Assembly: GCA_038093515.1 (NCBI GenBank)
Contig: JBBPSI010000041.1
Coordinates: 62,001 to 126,000 of the forward strand
Direction of reading: 5' to 3'
Length of the DNA stretch: 64,000 bases
From: Butyriboletus loyo
Taxonomy: Eukaryota; Basidiomycota; Agaricomycetes; Boletales; Boletaceae
Each line of letters opens with the position of its first letter. Position 1 is the stretch's first letter. The position numbers were made by a program, and so were the translations under genes. The notes under the pieces are model-generated. The model did not search any database. It was not told the origin of the DNA and saw only the letters and a program-made list of their open reading frames with translations. Below are positions 11,642 to 22,688 of this stretch, piece after piece.

Positions 11642-12683
11642 TCACAATTTCAACTTCCCCAGAATAGCGGCGAACGCAAGCATAGCGACACCACCGGACA
11701 TGAAACCTGAGACAAAACTCAGGCGATCTCCGAACACCAGCCCCGGCGAGCCATTTCCATTCCCTTCCTGTGATGCATCATCGGCCGAGTATCTTTGTCG
11801 AAATGACTTTGAGGAGAGGTGCTAGGGATAGCATCTGGCGCTGTGACTAGGCCCGGTAGAGCGTCCAGAGAGCACATGCATTTCAGGAGCCAGTATGCAC
11901 GGAGGGACGTACGAGGTAGAGGGGTGCCTTTCGCTTTGAGATTATTGGTGTCGCAGGGTGGGATGGGCTGTGGTTCATAATGCTCTCGATCGTTCAAAAC
12001 GGCGAGCAATCGGTCACCAGTTACAAATTCGTCAAAAAACCTGAGGAGCTGTGTACGATGTGTCACAAAGTCGTATTGTGGGACGGCGTAGCCACAGGAC
12101 TATGTAATCGCGGGCGCAAGTCATGGCGTAAGCATGTTACGGTGAGTAACCCCATGGCATGGTCTGGGGTGGGTGAGTACGTACAGTGCCAACTTGGTAG
12201 ACGTCAACGATGATAGCTGCGCGTGAGCCCGGCTTGCGGGTTTCTGCAGGGATTGGCGTGTTGTATTCGGGCGTGCCATATTCGTGCACGGTACCTCCAA
12301 TAACGCTCAGCACGATTGCGATCAAGGCCACGCATGGGTTCGGCGATGCAGGAAATTTACCGACACCAAAGAGCTTCAGGATCCTCGGGGGACCTTCGAA
12401 GGCAGAAAACAAGATGGTGACCCGGCCAAAGCTTTCACGAATGTGAGCGATAGTCTATGCCTGAACGCTTGATCAACCACCCATCGTGAGCTCACTTCAT
12501 GCATTATACACCGTACCGCTTCCGGACAGATCCTGGTACCAGACCTGCTTCATGGAAGGAATCTGCTGTCCCTTTCGGTGATATGGCCCTGAATACTAAG
12601 TGGAGCCGAAGCAACCCAGAACATGTGCTGTTTCTGATCCATTCAAAGAGCCATTCAGGTAGCTCGTCGTAGAACTTGGCCAT
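11642..12683 (-). pseudogene. Pyridoxamine-5'-phosphate-oxidase-like flavoprotein, decayed
   Basis: The minus strand encodes an almost complete fungal PNPOx-like (FMN-binding split-barrel) protein with broken frames. It starts MAKFYDELPEWLFEW at 12683. Further homologous blocks are VWYQDLSGSG, AHIRESFGRVTILFSAFEGP, HEYGTPEYNTPIPAETR, GYAVPQYDFVTHRTQLLRFF and DALPGLVTAPDAI. A C-terminal hydrophobic segment (LSFVSGFMSGGVAMLAF) ends at TGA 11642-11644. A one-base loss near 12638 breaks the frame after codon ~16. Small deletions near 12581 and 12552 break it again. A further shift near 11755-11790 separates the domain from its membrane anchor. At least two intron positions remain recognisable. 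I read it as a recent pseudogene; sequencing errors are the alternative. Confidence 0.72.
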
Positions 12684-14640
12684 GGGACAAGGGTGATGGT
12701 AGCTTTAGGCGTTAAGTTGGAGCAAGATGTCCATTTATGAAGGGAAGCTTCGGAGAGTGGTTGAACGTGAGCGCTTGGGCCACAGCTTGCCCTTAAGCGA
12801 GAGTCTAATGAAGCCTTATAACGTTCCTAGAGCCCACCAATGGGACGGTCCACAAGGGGTTTATAAGGTGACTGGATGGACCAATGGACCGACAACTTTG
12901 AGTACATGGGACATCCTCGAGGCCCTTCTGACCCCCAGACCAACTTGAACACGTGGGCGAGGTCGACTTGCAATCCACACCTAGGTAAGTAAGCGTGCAT
13001 CTCTCCAGCCTGTGACAATGCTAGATCTGACATCTGTATAAGAGTTACACCCGCTTCAAAGTGAAGGGATCTTATAATGGGACTATTGATCAACGAGGAG
13101 TTGTGCAAAATGTCATGGAACAGTTGGTGTCACTGCTGAGAGAAGTGGTTCGTCCACTATCTCTTGGTATCATCATATGCATTTTCACGTACGTGCTCCG
13201 GGAGTATCTGAAGGAGAAGAGAGAGAGAAAGAGAGGGTTTCATGCGGTCTAGTAAGTAGCGTTGGATCCTGACTTTGACATCGTGTCAGGGCTGGCACTA
13301 AAAACCGTGGCATAGACACAGCTTGCGCGCGTTGAAGATTAGGTCCCTATGGAATACAGGAGTTCAATGGATCCTCGGTGGTTCACAATGCAATGAAATT
13401 ATGACGAGTTTACCACGAACTCACGAGCCTTTCTTGCTGAATTGAGAATGGATACATGTCATAGATCCGCCCAGTGGCACTTTGAGCGAATTTCCGTAGT
13501 ACCGCCAGATGGAGTTCACCGAGTCTAAGCAAAGCCCGCTCAACAACCACTACCATCTTCAAGGTTGCTACGTGTGTGGATTGATAACAGCAAAGGGATG
13601 ACTAGCTTTGCCATGGTAAGCCTTCCACACCCGTCCACTGCAATATGAGTAGCAAGTTAGGCAACCACTTGAGAGAATTTAATTCCCTTACTTCTCGCAG
13701 GCTTGGTCGTGCCATACGATGGTATGAGAAACACCGCGTGTGTTCGATTCTCGGGCCGGTTCGGCTTTGTGCAACATCATACACGTTGCCCGATGGCTCC
13801 GGCTGGGAGATGTCAACTCTGCAGAAAAATGCCAGACGGACGTCCGCACGGGAGACCATCGGGTTGGACGACTCAAGTCCGGGCTAAGCGTTTGCCTGCG
13901 ACATTGTGTTGTTCAATTGCGGACGTAAGACCCGACTCATCACATGATGATCAACATTTACCTTGGACTTCTGCTGGGTATATAGGACTGAAGGACAAGG
14001 ACCTGAGCAAGCAAAGTGTACAACCATGGATGTGGTTTTGGCCTAAGGGACTCTTACCAAGGATGTGTCCAGGGTCAAGAATAAGATCTGAGTAAGTCCG
14101 GGATCCCAGTGAAATTGGCCCCTTCACTGGCAGTTAATTGCTACAACTGTTGAACCAAAGAGCTCGGACAACGCAAGTGGGTATACCCTGTCAAACGGTG
14201 AATAAACGGAGTGTTGTTTCATGACTGATAGTAACCATCGGTATCAGGTGACGCTTGCAGATCAAGGACTACCAAAACGTATACGAGACGAAACAATAGT
14301 TTGGTTCTACAAGGATGTTGTTGTGCTGTTCGGTAATAAGTGCTGGATCAAGTCAGTGCTTGTGCGTTACAACTCAGGTTGATGCCTCGAGGCCTCCCTT
14401 GTGACTACCACGACGACGCGGATACTTTTGAAGGTGTCAAGGGAACTGATAATATTAATGTCAGTGTTGTTATCCAACAGAAGGATTTTACGCTGGCGCT
14501 TGGCCAAGTCAAGACTCAATACCACTGGTAGTCGTCACCCCATTTTCGTCTGCATCACCTCACGCGGAAATGCTTTCTACAGGCCAGCTGGCATTGTGCT
14601 ACAGAACTACAAGTAGGTGTTGCTACATAACGAAATGAAA
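12684..14640. other. Intergenic, no supported gene
   Basis: No recognisable gene. The last ~100 bp (from about 14530) match the sequence downstream of the second oxidoreductase gene (17880-17987), so the tandem duplication includes this 3' flank. Confidence 0.5.
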
Positions 14641-16683
14641 TCAGATCTTAAAACCGCCAGCGAGACCCATAACATTTTCCGGGTCTACCGCCGCTTTAAT
14701 CGCCTTTAATCTCGGTAGGTTCGTACCATACAAGTCGACCAGCGGCGTATCAAAAATGGCATAGTTGGGATAGAGAGCAGGGTGGGCAACGTCACTCTGA
14801 CCGCTATCTGTAGCATATACTTGGAGCGTCCTCGCGCTCGTTCGTACCACGTCGTGAACCCGTTCATCGAATTCCTGCGACAGCCATGCGTAGTAGATGT
14901 TGAGTGGATAGAGGCCTTGAGTACGGTTAGGCGGATACGCCGTCGGAGTCGTATTGTGGGCAAAAAGAGTGGGTAGAAAAGGTTCTATAGTATAAGAAAT
15001 CAAATGCACAGAATCCGAAAGGTTCTTGCCCCAATACTGGAAGTGTAACTTATTGCAGGGAATGAGAGCGAGACGATCTGCTTACGATGGACTCGTTGAA
15101 GATCGACTGAAGCAAGGAGAGCGGATGACTCATCAGAGAAACCGTGTGGAAGATGGCTCTGTTGTTGTATTTAGGATTTTGTTGTAGTTTTAACAATAAA
15201 TGTGCTTGCCGTGCTCCAGAAGTCACATTTGCAGGTACAGACTGCACAAAAGACGAGAAGGAACGGGTTGAGACATTCCGTGTAAGCGAAGGAATTGCTA
15301 GAAATGGGTCAAAAATTCCGGTGGATGGGGTCGGCGCATCATAGAAGACAATCACGGATACGCCCTGCTAGCATGGGTCGAATTTGTTGAATTTGGATTC
15401 CAAAGGAGATGTTGCCAAAAGGAATCACCTGCCCGAGGAGGTATTCATACGTCGCAAGTATCTCAGCCTTTGGATCCGTGTTGTTTGCTGCAAAATTCGC
15501 TGTCGCGAGGTTAAACTCGTCTACCACATCCGTGGTGTAGGTAATGAGACCCCCCTTCATACCATGAGTTAGATCATCTGGATAGGTAACCAATGTATTG
15601 GGACTGCATGCATACGTACCCAGACTTGGGTCTGTGGGAATGTCTTCAATGTAAACTTGGTTACAATACCCTAAACGACGATTACCAGCAAGTCGTCGAC
15701 AAACCATTTTTGCGTACAAAGTTATTGAGGCTACCCTACAAAGAGATCAACGAAGTTACCACGTCATGTTCACAAGAGCACGTACCTTCAGGGCGAAGAA
15801 CAGATCAGGACTCGACGTATCTGTAACATTCATGACTGTCCCATTGGGTGCAACTAGCTCAAACGTTTGCACAGTGTCGATGGTCAAACCATATTGGTTT
15901 GTAAGCCACGAGTAGCCTGTCGACAACGTGAAAAGGATCTTTCAGTAGTACCGCCCTTCCGAACATACCTCCCCCAAGCGTCAATCCAGCAACGCCAACA
16001 CCGGGCACTCGTCCGCCAACGACATTTATTCCGTATGGCTCAAGCGCTGTATAAACATCATCCCAGATGAGGCCCGCTCCTATCGTAGCCGTTTGTGCGG
16101 TAGAATTGTAAATGACCTCGGAGAACCTTGACATTGATATCTGGACTCCGGCAGTGGACGAAAATTTTGGGTTAGCGGCATGACCGCCACCCTTGACCTG
16201 TAGGAACGCATTACAGGCTCTGAATTATTCCCAGAGCCGAACGATACGAACCGCAAATGGAGTATCTCTTTGGCCAAGAATTCGCAGCTAGATACACCAT
16301 CCTTGATGAACGAGGATATATTGATTTGGTAGAGTGTACGCACTGCAACACCAACATCTTCGGGTGTACCAGGTTCGAATGAGCACGCTGCGAATTGGGT
16401 GCTCGACGATGCCCAGTGATTGATATCTTCTATGTAGTTAGGCATTGCTGTAATGAATATTGTGCTTGAACGTGAATCCAAACATGAGGTATATATACAA
16501 CGACGAACCGACACTGTAGACTTCTGATGCCGCAGAGATGGAGGATGCAATTTCCTGGCAAGTCTCGCTCATGAAAATGCGGGTCTGGGAGTTCACTCTC
16601 TGTATATCGCCAGCCAAGGTGGGCTTCATGGCGCCGCCCAAGGTCGCCATCGCAATGAAAAGGAGAAGCCTAACGCGAATCAT
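14641..16683 (-). CDS. Secreted FAD-linked oxidoreductase (BBE family), copy A
   Basis: Eleven exons: 16683-16509, 16447-16344, 16287-16252, 16197-15969, 15916-15786, 15735-15718, 15670-15620, 15554-15429, 15364-15210, 15158-15086, 15036-14641 (497 aa). The N-terminus is a signal peptide (MIRVRLLLFIAMATLGGA). The FAD_binding_4 domain shows AVKGGGHAANPKFSS, whose His is the usual covalent FAD site, and GLTLGGGYSWLTNQYGLTID. The C-terminus is the berberine-bridge motif (ALYPNYAIFDTPLVDLYG). The cysteine used by bicovalent members before GVGG is not present (GRVPGVGVAG). The family oxidises sugars, oligosaccharides or alkaloids, making H2O2; the substrate here is unknown. Intron 9 has a GC donor (15209-15208) where copy B has GT. 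A second in-frame ATG lies 9 nt upstream, at 16692. Confidence 0.88.
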
Positions 16684-17061
16684 ACCTGACATCGAGATCG
16701 CTGGGGGGATTATACATTTGCGAGTTGCCTGGTTTTCTGGACAGTTTATACTAGCTTCTCACCCGGTGTGCCTTCGATACAGGCAGCATACCTTTGGTTG
16801 CCGAGGGTACGGAGGCATGCTAGCAGTGACTAGAATTTAATCCGTGCACGAATGAGCGAAGTAGCGCGGCGTCTCTTACTATATCTTTCGTCCAACTGCG
16901 CTTCCAGAATCTCCACAGCATCACTCCCTGCAACCTCAGCCAATATTTTATTCGTCCGTCACACGCTCTGCGCCGGCAAGAGCGTTCTTCTGCTCAGTGC
17001 CCATTTCACCTCGCAGCTTACTCTCCCCGGCGCGGCGGGGCTGCTTCGGACCTCCCACACA

Positions 17062-17240
17062 TTCGCCCCCGAGCGTGAATCCAGTGGCGCCCACACTGGA
17101 CACTTGTCCGCCAATGACATTTACCTCGTGTGGCTCGAGCGCCGTGTAGACAACATTACAGGTTTTGAATTATCCCTAGAATCAAACGATACAAACCGCA
17201 AATGCAGTGTCTGTTTGGCCGAGGATTCGCAGCTGGATAC
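17062..17240 (-). pseudogene. Fragment of a third FAD-oxidoreductase copy
   Basis: 17062-17153 matches, with substitutions, part of exon 4 of copy A (about 15972-16073). 17154-17240 then matches a separate block, about 16209-16294 (end of intron 3, exon 3, part of intron 2). The intervening ~135 bp are missing. The fragment lies between copies A and B in the same orientation, which points to an original array of at least three copies. It has no coding capacity. Confidence 0.7.
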
Positions 17241-17560
17241 TTTCAAGTGTTGTCGCTTTCCTCGTGTTTCTTTCTTCGCTGAACGGGCTGTGGCCTGATT
17301 GGTGGTGGGGTTTGCGGCAGTATTCGTGACCATGACCGTCACCTATTGCCGCATTCCTGCGTCAACTTCTCGCGGAGCCAAGTGGTGAGTTCGCAGTGAT
17401 GCCTTGTCACTATTCTCTGTGACCCTAGTTACAATGTAAGTTGGCGGGCTTTGGCTGTGGATCCACCAACGTGATCTATGTAGAAGGCTCAGAGAACACT
17501 GAAGGATGATCAACGGGCCAGACACATGAATCGCGCGCAAGTGTAGTCGTCCCAGGGGAA
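17241..17560. repeat. Dispersed repeat, copy 1 (partner at 21895-22290)
   Basis: A direct repeat about 4.65 kb from its partner. Shared landmarks include TTTCCTCGTGTTTCTTTCTTC / TTTCCTCGTGTTCC, GGCTTTGGCTGTGGAT in copy 1 against AGCTTTGGCTGTGGAT in copy 2, and AACGTGATCTAT in both. Copy 1 lacks roughly 100 bp present in the middle of copy 2. It directly abuts the oxidase relic. No coding sequence, terminal repeats or target-site duplications were seen. Confidence 0.6.
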
Positions 17561-17987
17561 GCGAAAGCGAAAAGCACGCCTGCGAGGGTTAAAATCACCG
17601 CATCTTGAGAACACAGTGGAAAGCGCAAGCATCAACAACTACTGCTGGTACACAGATACCCATCGTTGACAATCTTCATCGGGATCATAATGTTCCATAC
17701 CTCCGTGAGCAAAATGCTCTGCTTATGTGAGTGACGGCTCCTAGATTTCGGAAACCATTCACTCTCTCGACTATCCACTTGTGATTCAAAGCATGTGAAT
17801 TCTCCAGACGTCTCGTTGACGAGCGACAAGTAAATCCGTTTTCTCCTGGCGTTGTACCGGGTCAAAATTTAGATCATACCAGTCCTCACCCCATTTTTGT
17901 CGACGTCTCTCCGCGCGGGAACGGTTTCTATAGGCCAGTATAATACTATAAAAGAACAGGTAGGCGTTATAACGTGTCGAAATGAAA

Positions 17988-20032
17988 TCAGATCTTGAAA
18001 CCGCCAGCGAGACCCATGACATTTTCCGGGTCGACCGCCGCTTTAATCGCCTTTAATCTTGGTAGGTTCGTACCGTACAAGTCGACCAGCGGCGTATCGA
18101 AAATGGCATAGTTGGGATAGAGAGCAGGGTGGGCGACGTCACTCTGACCGCTATCCGTAACATATGCCTGAATGTTTCTCGCGCTCGTCCGTATCGCATG
18201 TTCGACGCGGTTATCGAATTCCGGCGACAGCCATCCATAGTAGATGTTGAGTGGATAGAGGCCTTGATTACGGTTAGGCGGGTATGCCGACGGGGTCGTG
18301 TTGTGGGAGAAGAGCGTGGGGAGAAAAGGTTCTACAGTATAAGAAACAACAAACACCGAGTCCAAAAGGTCCTTGCCCCAATACTGGTATTGGAACGATC
18401 AAAGACCCGTTTCAGGGAACGAGAGTGAGACAATCTACTGACGATGGACTCGTTGTATATCAACTGAAGCAAGGAGAGCGGATGACTCGTCAGAGAAGCC
18501 GTGTTGAAGGTAGCTCTATTGATGTATTTAGGACTTTGTTCTGGTTTTAACAATAGATACGCTTACCGTGTTCCAAAAGTTACACTTCCAGTTAAAGACT
18601 GCACAAAGGAAGGGAAGGGGTACGTCGAAACATTCTGTATGACCGAAGGAATCGCTAGAAATTCGTCAAAGATTCCGGCGGGTGGGGTTGGCGCATCATA
18701 GAAGATGGTCACTACTACGCCTGGCTTGCATGGGACGAATGAATCTGATGAATTTGGATTCCAAAGGTGATATTTGTGAAAAGGAATCACCTGCCCGAGG
18801 AAGTAACCATACGACGCGAGTATCTCAGCCTTTGGATCCGTGTTGTTTGCTGCAAAATTCGCTGTCGCGAGGTTAAACTCGTCTACCACATCCGTGGTGT
18901 AGGTAATAAGACCCCCCTTCGTATCATGGGTTAGATCATCTGGATAGGTTTTGGGAATGCGTCCTACGTACCCAGACTTGGGTCTGTGGGAATGTCTTCA
19001 ATGTAAACCTAGTTACAATACCCTGAACGACGATTACTAGCAAGTCGTCGACAAACCATTTTTACGCACAAAGTTATTGAGGCTACCCTACGAAGAGCTC
19101 AACGAAGTTACCACGTCATATTCACAAGAGCACGTACCTTCAGGGCGAAGAACAGATCAGGACTCGACGTATCTGTAACATTCATGACTGTCCCATTGGG
19201 TGCAACTAGCTCAAACGTTTGCACAGTGTCGATGGTCAAACCATATTGGTTTGTAAGCCATGAGTAGCCTGTTGACAACATGAAAAGGATCTTTCAGTAG
19301 TACCGCCCTTCCGAACATACCTCCCCCGAGCGTCAATCCAGCAACGCCAACACCGGGCACTCGTCCGCCAACGACATTTATTCCGTATGGCTCAAGCGCT
19401 GTATAAACATCATCCCAGATGAGGCCCGCTCCTATCGTAGCCGTTTGTGCGGTAGAATTGTAAATGACCTCGGAGAACCTTGACATTGATATCTGGACTC
19501 CGACAGTGGACGAAAATTTTGGGTTAGCTGCGTGACCGCCACCCTTGACCTGTAGGAACGTATTACAGGCTTTGAATTATTCCCAGAGCCGAACGATACG
19601 AACCGCAAATGGAGTATCTCTTTGGCCAAGAATTCGCAGCTAGATACACCATCCCTGATGAACGAGGATATATTGATTTGGTATAGTGTACGCACTGCAA
19701 CACCAACATCTTCGGGTGTACCAGGTTCGAACGAGCACGCTGCAAATTGGGTGCTCGACGATGCCCAGTGATTGATATCTTCCATGTAGTTAGACGTTGC
19801 TGCAATGAGTATAATGCTTGAACGCGAACTCAAACACAGGGGATATATACAACGACGAACCGACACTGTAGACCTCTGATGCTGCGGAAATAGAGGACGC
19901 GATTTCCTGGCAAGTCTCGCTCATGGAAATACGAGTCTGGGGGCGGGTCTCCTGCATATCGCTACCAGGGGTGGACCTCATGGCGCCGCCCAAGGCCGCC
20001 GTCGCAACAAAAAGGAGAGTAACACGAATCAT
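17988..20032 (-). CDS. Secreted FAD-linked oxidoreductase (BBE family), copy B
   Basis: Tandem paralogue of copy A with the same eleven-exon architecture: 20032-19861, 19799-19696, 19639-19604, 19549-19321, 19268-19138, 19087-19070, 19022-18972, 18916-18791, 18724-18567, 18515-18443, 18383-17988 (497 aa). The start MIRVTLLFVATAALGGA is a signal peptide; the upstream frame has no matching ATG, which also favours MIRV as the start in copy A. The FAD-binding and BBE motifs match copy A, with the GGGH histidine present and no cysteine for a second flavin bond. The intron 9 donor is canonical GTAAGC. Exon 9 is one codon longer because its acceptor sits 3 nt upstream. The frame is intact, so both copies can be functional. 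Confidence 0.88.
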
Positions 20033-22688
20033 ACCCGACGCAGATAGAGTTGGGGGATGTTCTCCTGGCCCGCAGAATAGTTTATATGCCATAGAAACGC
20101 AGCCATGAAAATACGGTTTGATATGTATGGAAGAATCTAGACCATTGACACACCTTACGGCTGTCGAGCCGGCATTCAGCGCTCAGCCCCAGTGAAGGCA
20201 GTGGCGGAGCTAAACACTGGCAAAAGCCGCCAGAACGTCATCCTCCCCTGTGACATTGAGCTCGGGCTTCAACCAGTTATGATGTTTCACTGGCTCAGAC
20301 CCTGAAGTTTCCTTCATCTGAGTCAGCGAGACCACACCTGAAAGATGGCTAGTTTGCATGCTACACACCAAACTACGAAATGAAGGGTTGCTGACCTTAT
20401 GGCACACGAGAGTTTAACGTGTTCAGGGTGATCGATTGATCGATGGGCGCCAGCCGCGCAATCTACGCTCCGGAAGGTATGTCGGGCCGCACCCCCGAAG
20501 ATGTCACATCTTTGGAATGATTAGAAGGATGATGCATATATTATTACACCAATGACTGATAGAACCGCCCACGAGGTACCCCGTTGAAGAGAACAAAAGC
20601 GAAAGTTCATTGGGACGGACTCACACAAGTGCATTGAACAAGCGGGTTTCTACGCATCGCAACACGTTCTGTTCGACCGGATAAGTTGAACATACTACGG
20701 AAGTACAAGAATGCGAGTTCAATTAGCACTGTATTGGTAGTGGCGTTGACTTCCGCCTGTGGCATGCACTGCTAGCATTGATTAATAGCTCAGAGTCAAT
20801 TTCCTAAGCGGTTAACCATCTTTGAGTACCGGTTTGTGGTATGTTGGCGGGAACCCTTGGATCCGATCGGTACGTCGGGAGCTGATTTTTCGATGTCAAG
20901 GATTAGTATGTGTATTGGAGTTGTGCTCATAGAACGAATGTCGCCTTTGTGGACAAGCACGGCCAGTCCCGGCGTTGCCCTCATGCACCACCTGCGATGC
21001 TGCATCCTGCGTATGTTTCGTCACCAGGCCCGAGTCGGCGTCGCTGTTCTGTCACAGCCATCTCCCGACGCATCCTGAGAACAAGTAGACCAACTCCTTG
21101 ATAGTGTATTCCATGACTTCCAAGTGTCAGATGAAGTTCACCGGCCCGATCTTTCGGATCGTGTGGTCAAAAGTTTCATATCATGAGCAGTTTTCATCTT
21201 GTCACGAACGCAACATCATCTCAATACCCATTTCTGTTTTGTACATAGTATGGATACACTATCCCACACCACCTGGAATTCTGTGGGTCTCTGAGGTGTC
21301 GAGGGCGTTGTTTTGTTGGGCTTTTTGAGATTTGCATTGCTGTGGACAGTAACGATGGGTGACAGACGCGACGACTACTCGACTTTTACGGGCATCGTCC
21401 AAGCGGCAGTCTGCTCAGAAGTGACGTGGCCAAATGCAGATACCTAGTACGTGATGATTGGAAAGCGGAGCGACGTGGGAGCCACTTCTGGAAGTGAGCG
21501 GCGTGACTAGAGCGATCTTCAAGTGTGCAAACCTTCTTTGGTACTAGGATCCACTTGAGTGAGCAAACAGTGAACGACTTACCGGAACGTCTCTGAACGG
21601 TAATGAAGTTATGAGACAGTACCCTGCCTTGATGCATACGAACAGCTACTGTCGTCCGTTGTCACTCCTTCAAACATATGTTGTGTCGCACTGCTGGTCT
21701 AACCGGATTCGCAGTTCACGGATGCTATTGGAGGGCTAGGTACGTTCCCAAGTTCTGCGGAAGAGGGGGCGCTTGAATCACGACCAAGTGTTGGTTTGGG
21801 TTAATGGACCGTTATACTGGATCAATCATGGCACTGACGTTGTTTCCCTGTAACAGCAAATGATGTTAATACACTTCTTGTCAATCTGGGAGATGGAAAG
21901 TATGCAAGTGTTCTCGTTTTCCTCGTGTTCCTTCGCTGAGTGGGCTGTAGCCCGATTGGAGGGATTTGTGGCAGTATTTGATGTGATCAGTGATCACGAC
22001 CGTCGCCCATCGCTACACTCCTGCGTCAGCTCTTGGCGAAATCAAGAGGTGGTTCGCGGTGCGACGAAAACGGGTGTTGGTAACCACATTCGGTGTTTCA
22101 GGATGGCGCTCCACCTGTGTTGCACCGCAGGAGTAAACTTTGGCACGTTGCATACGCCTGTGCATATTTGTGATCCTAGTAGTGATGTGAGTTGGCGAGC
22201 TTTGGCTGTGGATGTATTAACGTGATCTATTCAAAAGGCAGAAAGGATGGTCGACGAGCCAAACAGGTGAATGTTGGACGTCCACTGGGGGAAGTGGTCA
22301 ATAGTAATTCGCATTGTACGAAAACCTTGGCATGAGAAATCAAAGCTGCTATTGCAAGGGTGCCATTGTCACTCTCTAGCATGTGCAGAAAGCGTCGGCC
22401 TTGAGGAGCTCGAAAACACGTCAGTGATAGAATGATGAATTGTGACAGCTGTAGCAAAAAAAAATGCGCTCGACTCGGGGGAAATGCAAGCGTGATCCAT
22501 ATGGAGACTCGGAAGCGGCGGTGCTGCCACAGGTGGATGACCCCGCATTGACGTCCACACCTCATCTTGACCATCTTCTTTTCTTCTCCTTCCCTACATT
22601 TAAGCAAACCGTTCCAGCGTCCGGATCGTCTGGAAGCTGGGGGGACCAGCGTCCTCCATCCCGCCCGTGCCAGACAAGGATCAAGATC
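20033..22688. other. Gene-poor interval
   Basis: Apart from ~45 bp of duplicated promoter upstream of copy B and the dispersed repeat at 21895-22290, I see nothing that can be supported. Short minus-strand frames near 20210-20407 and 20796-21005 have no recognisable content. Confidence 0.5.
21895..22290. repeat. Dispersed repeat, copy 2 (partner at 17241-17560)
   Basis: Same orientation as copy 1 and containing the central ~100 bp missing there. It lies outside any recognised gene. It may be a non-autonomous or long-decayed element, or simply a duplicated flank of the oxidase array; no termini are obvious. Confidence 0.6.

Larger units (their letters stand above)
16684..17987. other. Spacer between oxidoreductase copies A and B
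   Basis: About 40-50 bp upstream of the copy A start still resemble the region upstream of copy B. The rest holds the relic at 17062-17240, the dispersed repeat at 17241-17560, and ~100 bp of duplicated 3' flank just before copy B (17880-17987). No intact gene. Confidence 0.55.

Noticed and set aside
13690..13770. A tRNA-like stretch with a GTTCGATTC B-box-like core
   Set aside because: The T-stem and acceptor arms do not pair and no A-box or anticodon arm can be placed.
14641..20032. The oxidase pair as part of a secondary-metabolite cluster
   Set aside because: No backbone synthase, P450, transporter or regulator lies next to it; the adenylating enzyme at 41-46 kb is clearly the primary-metabolism LYS2.
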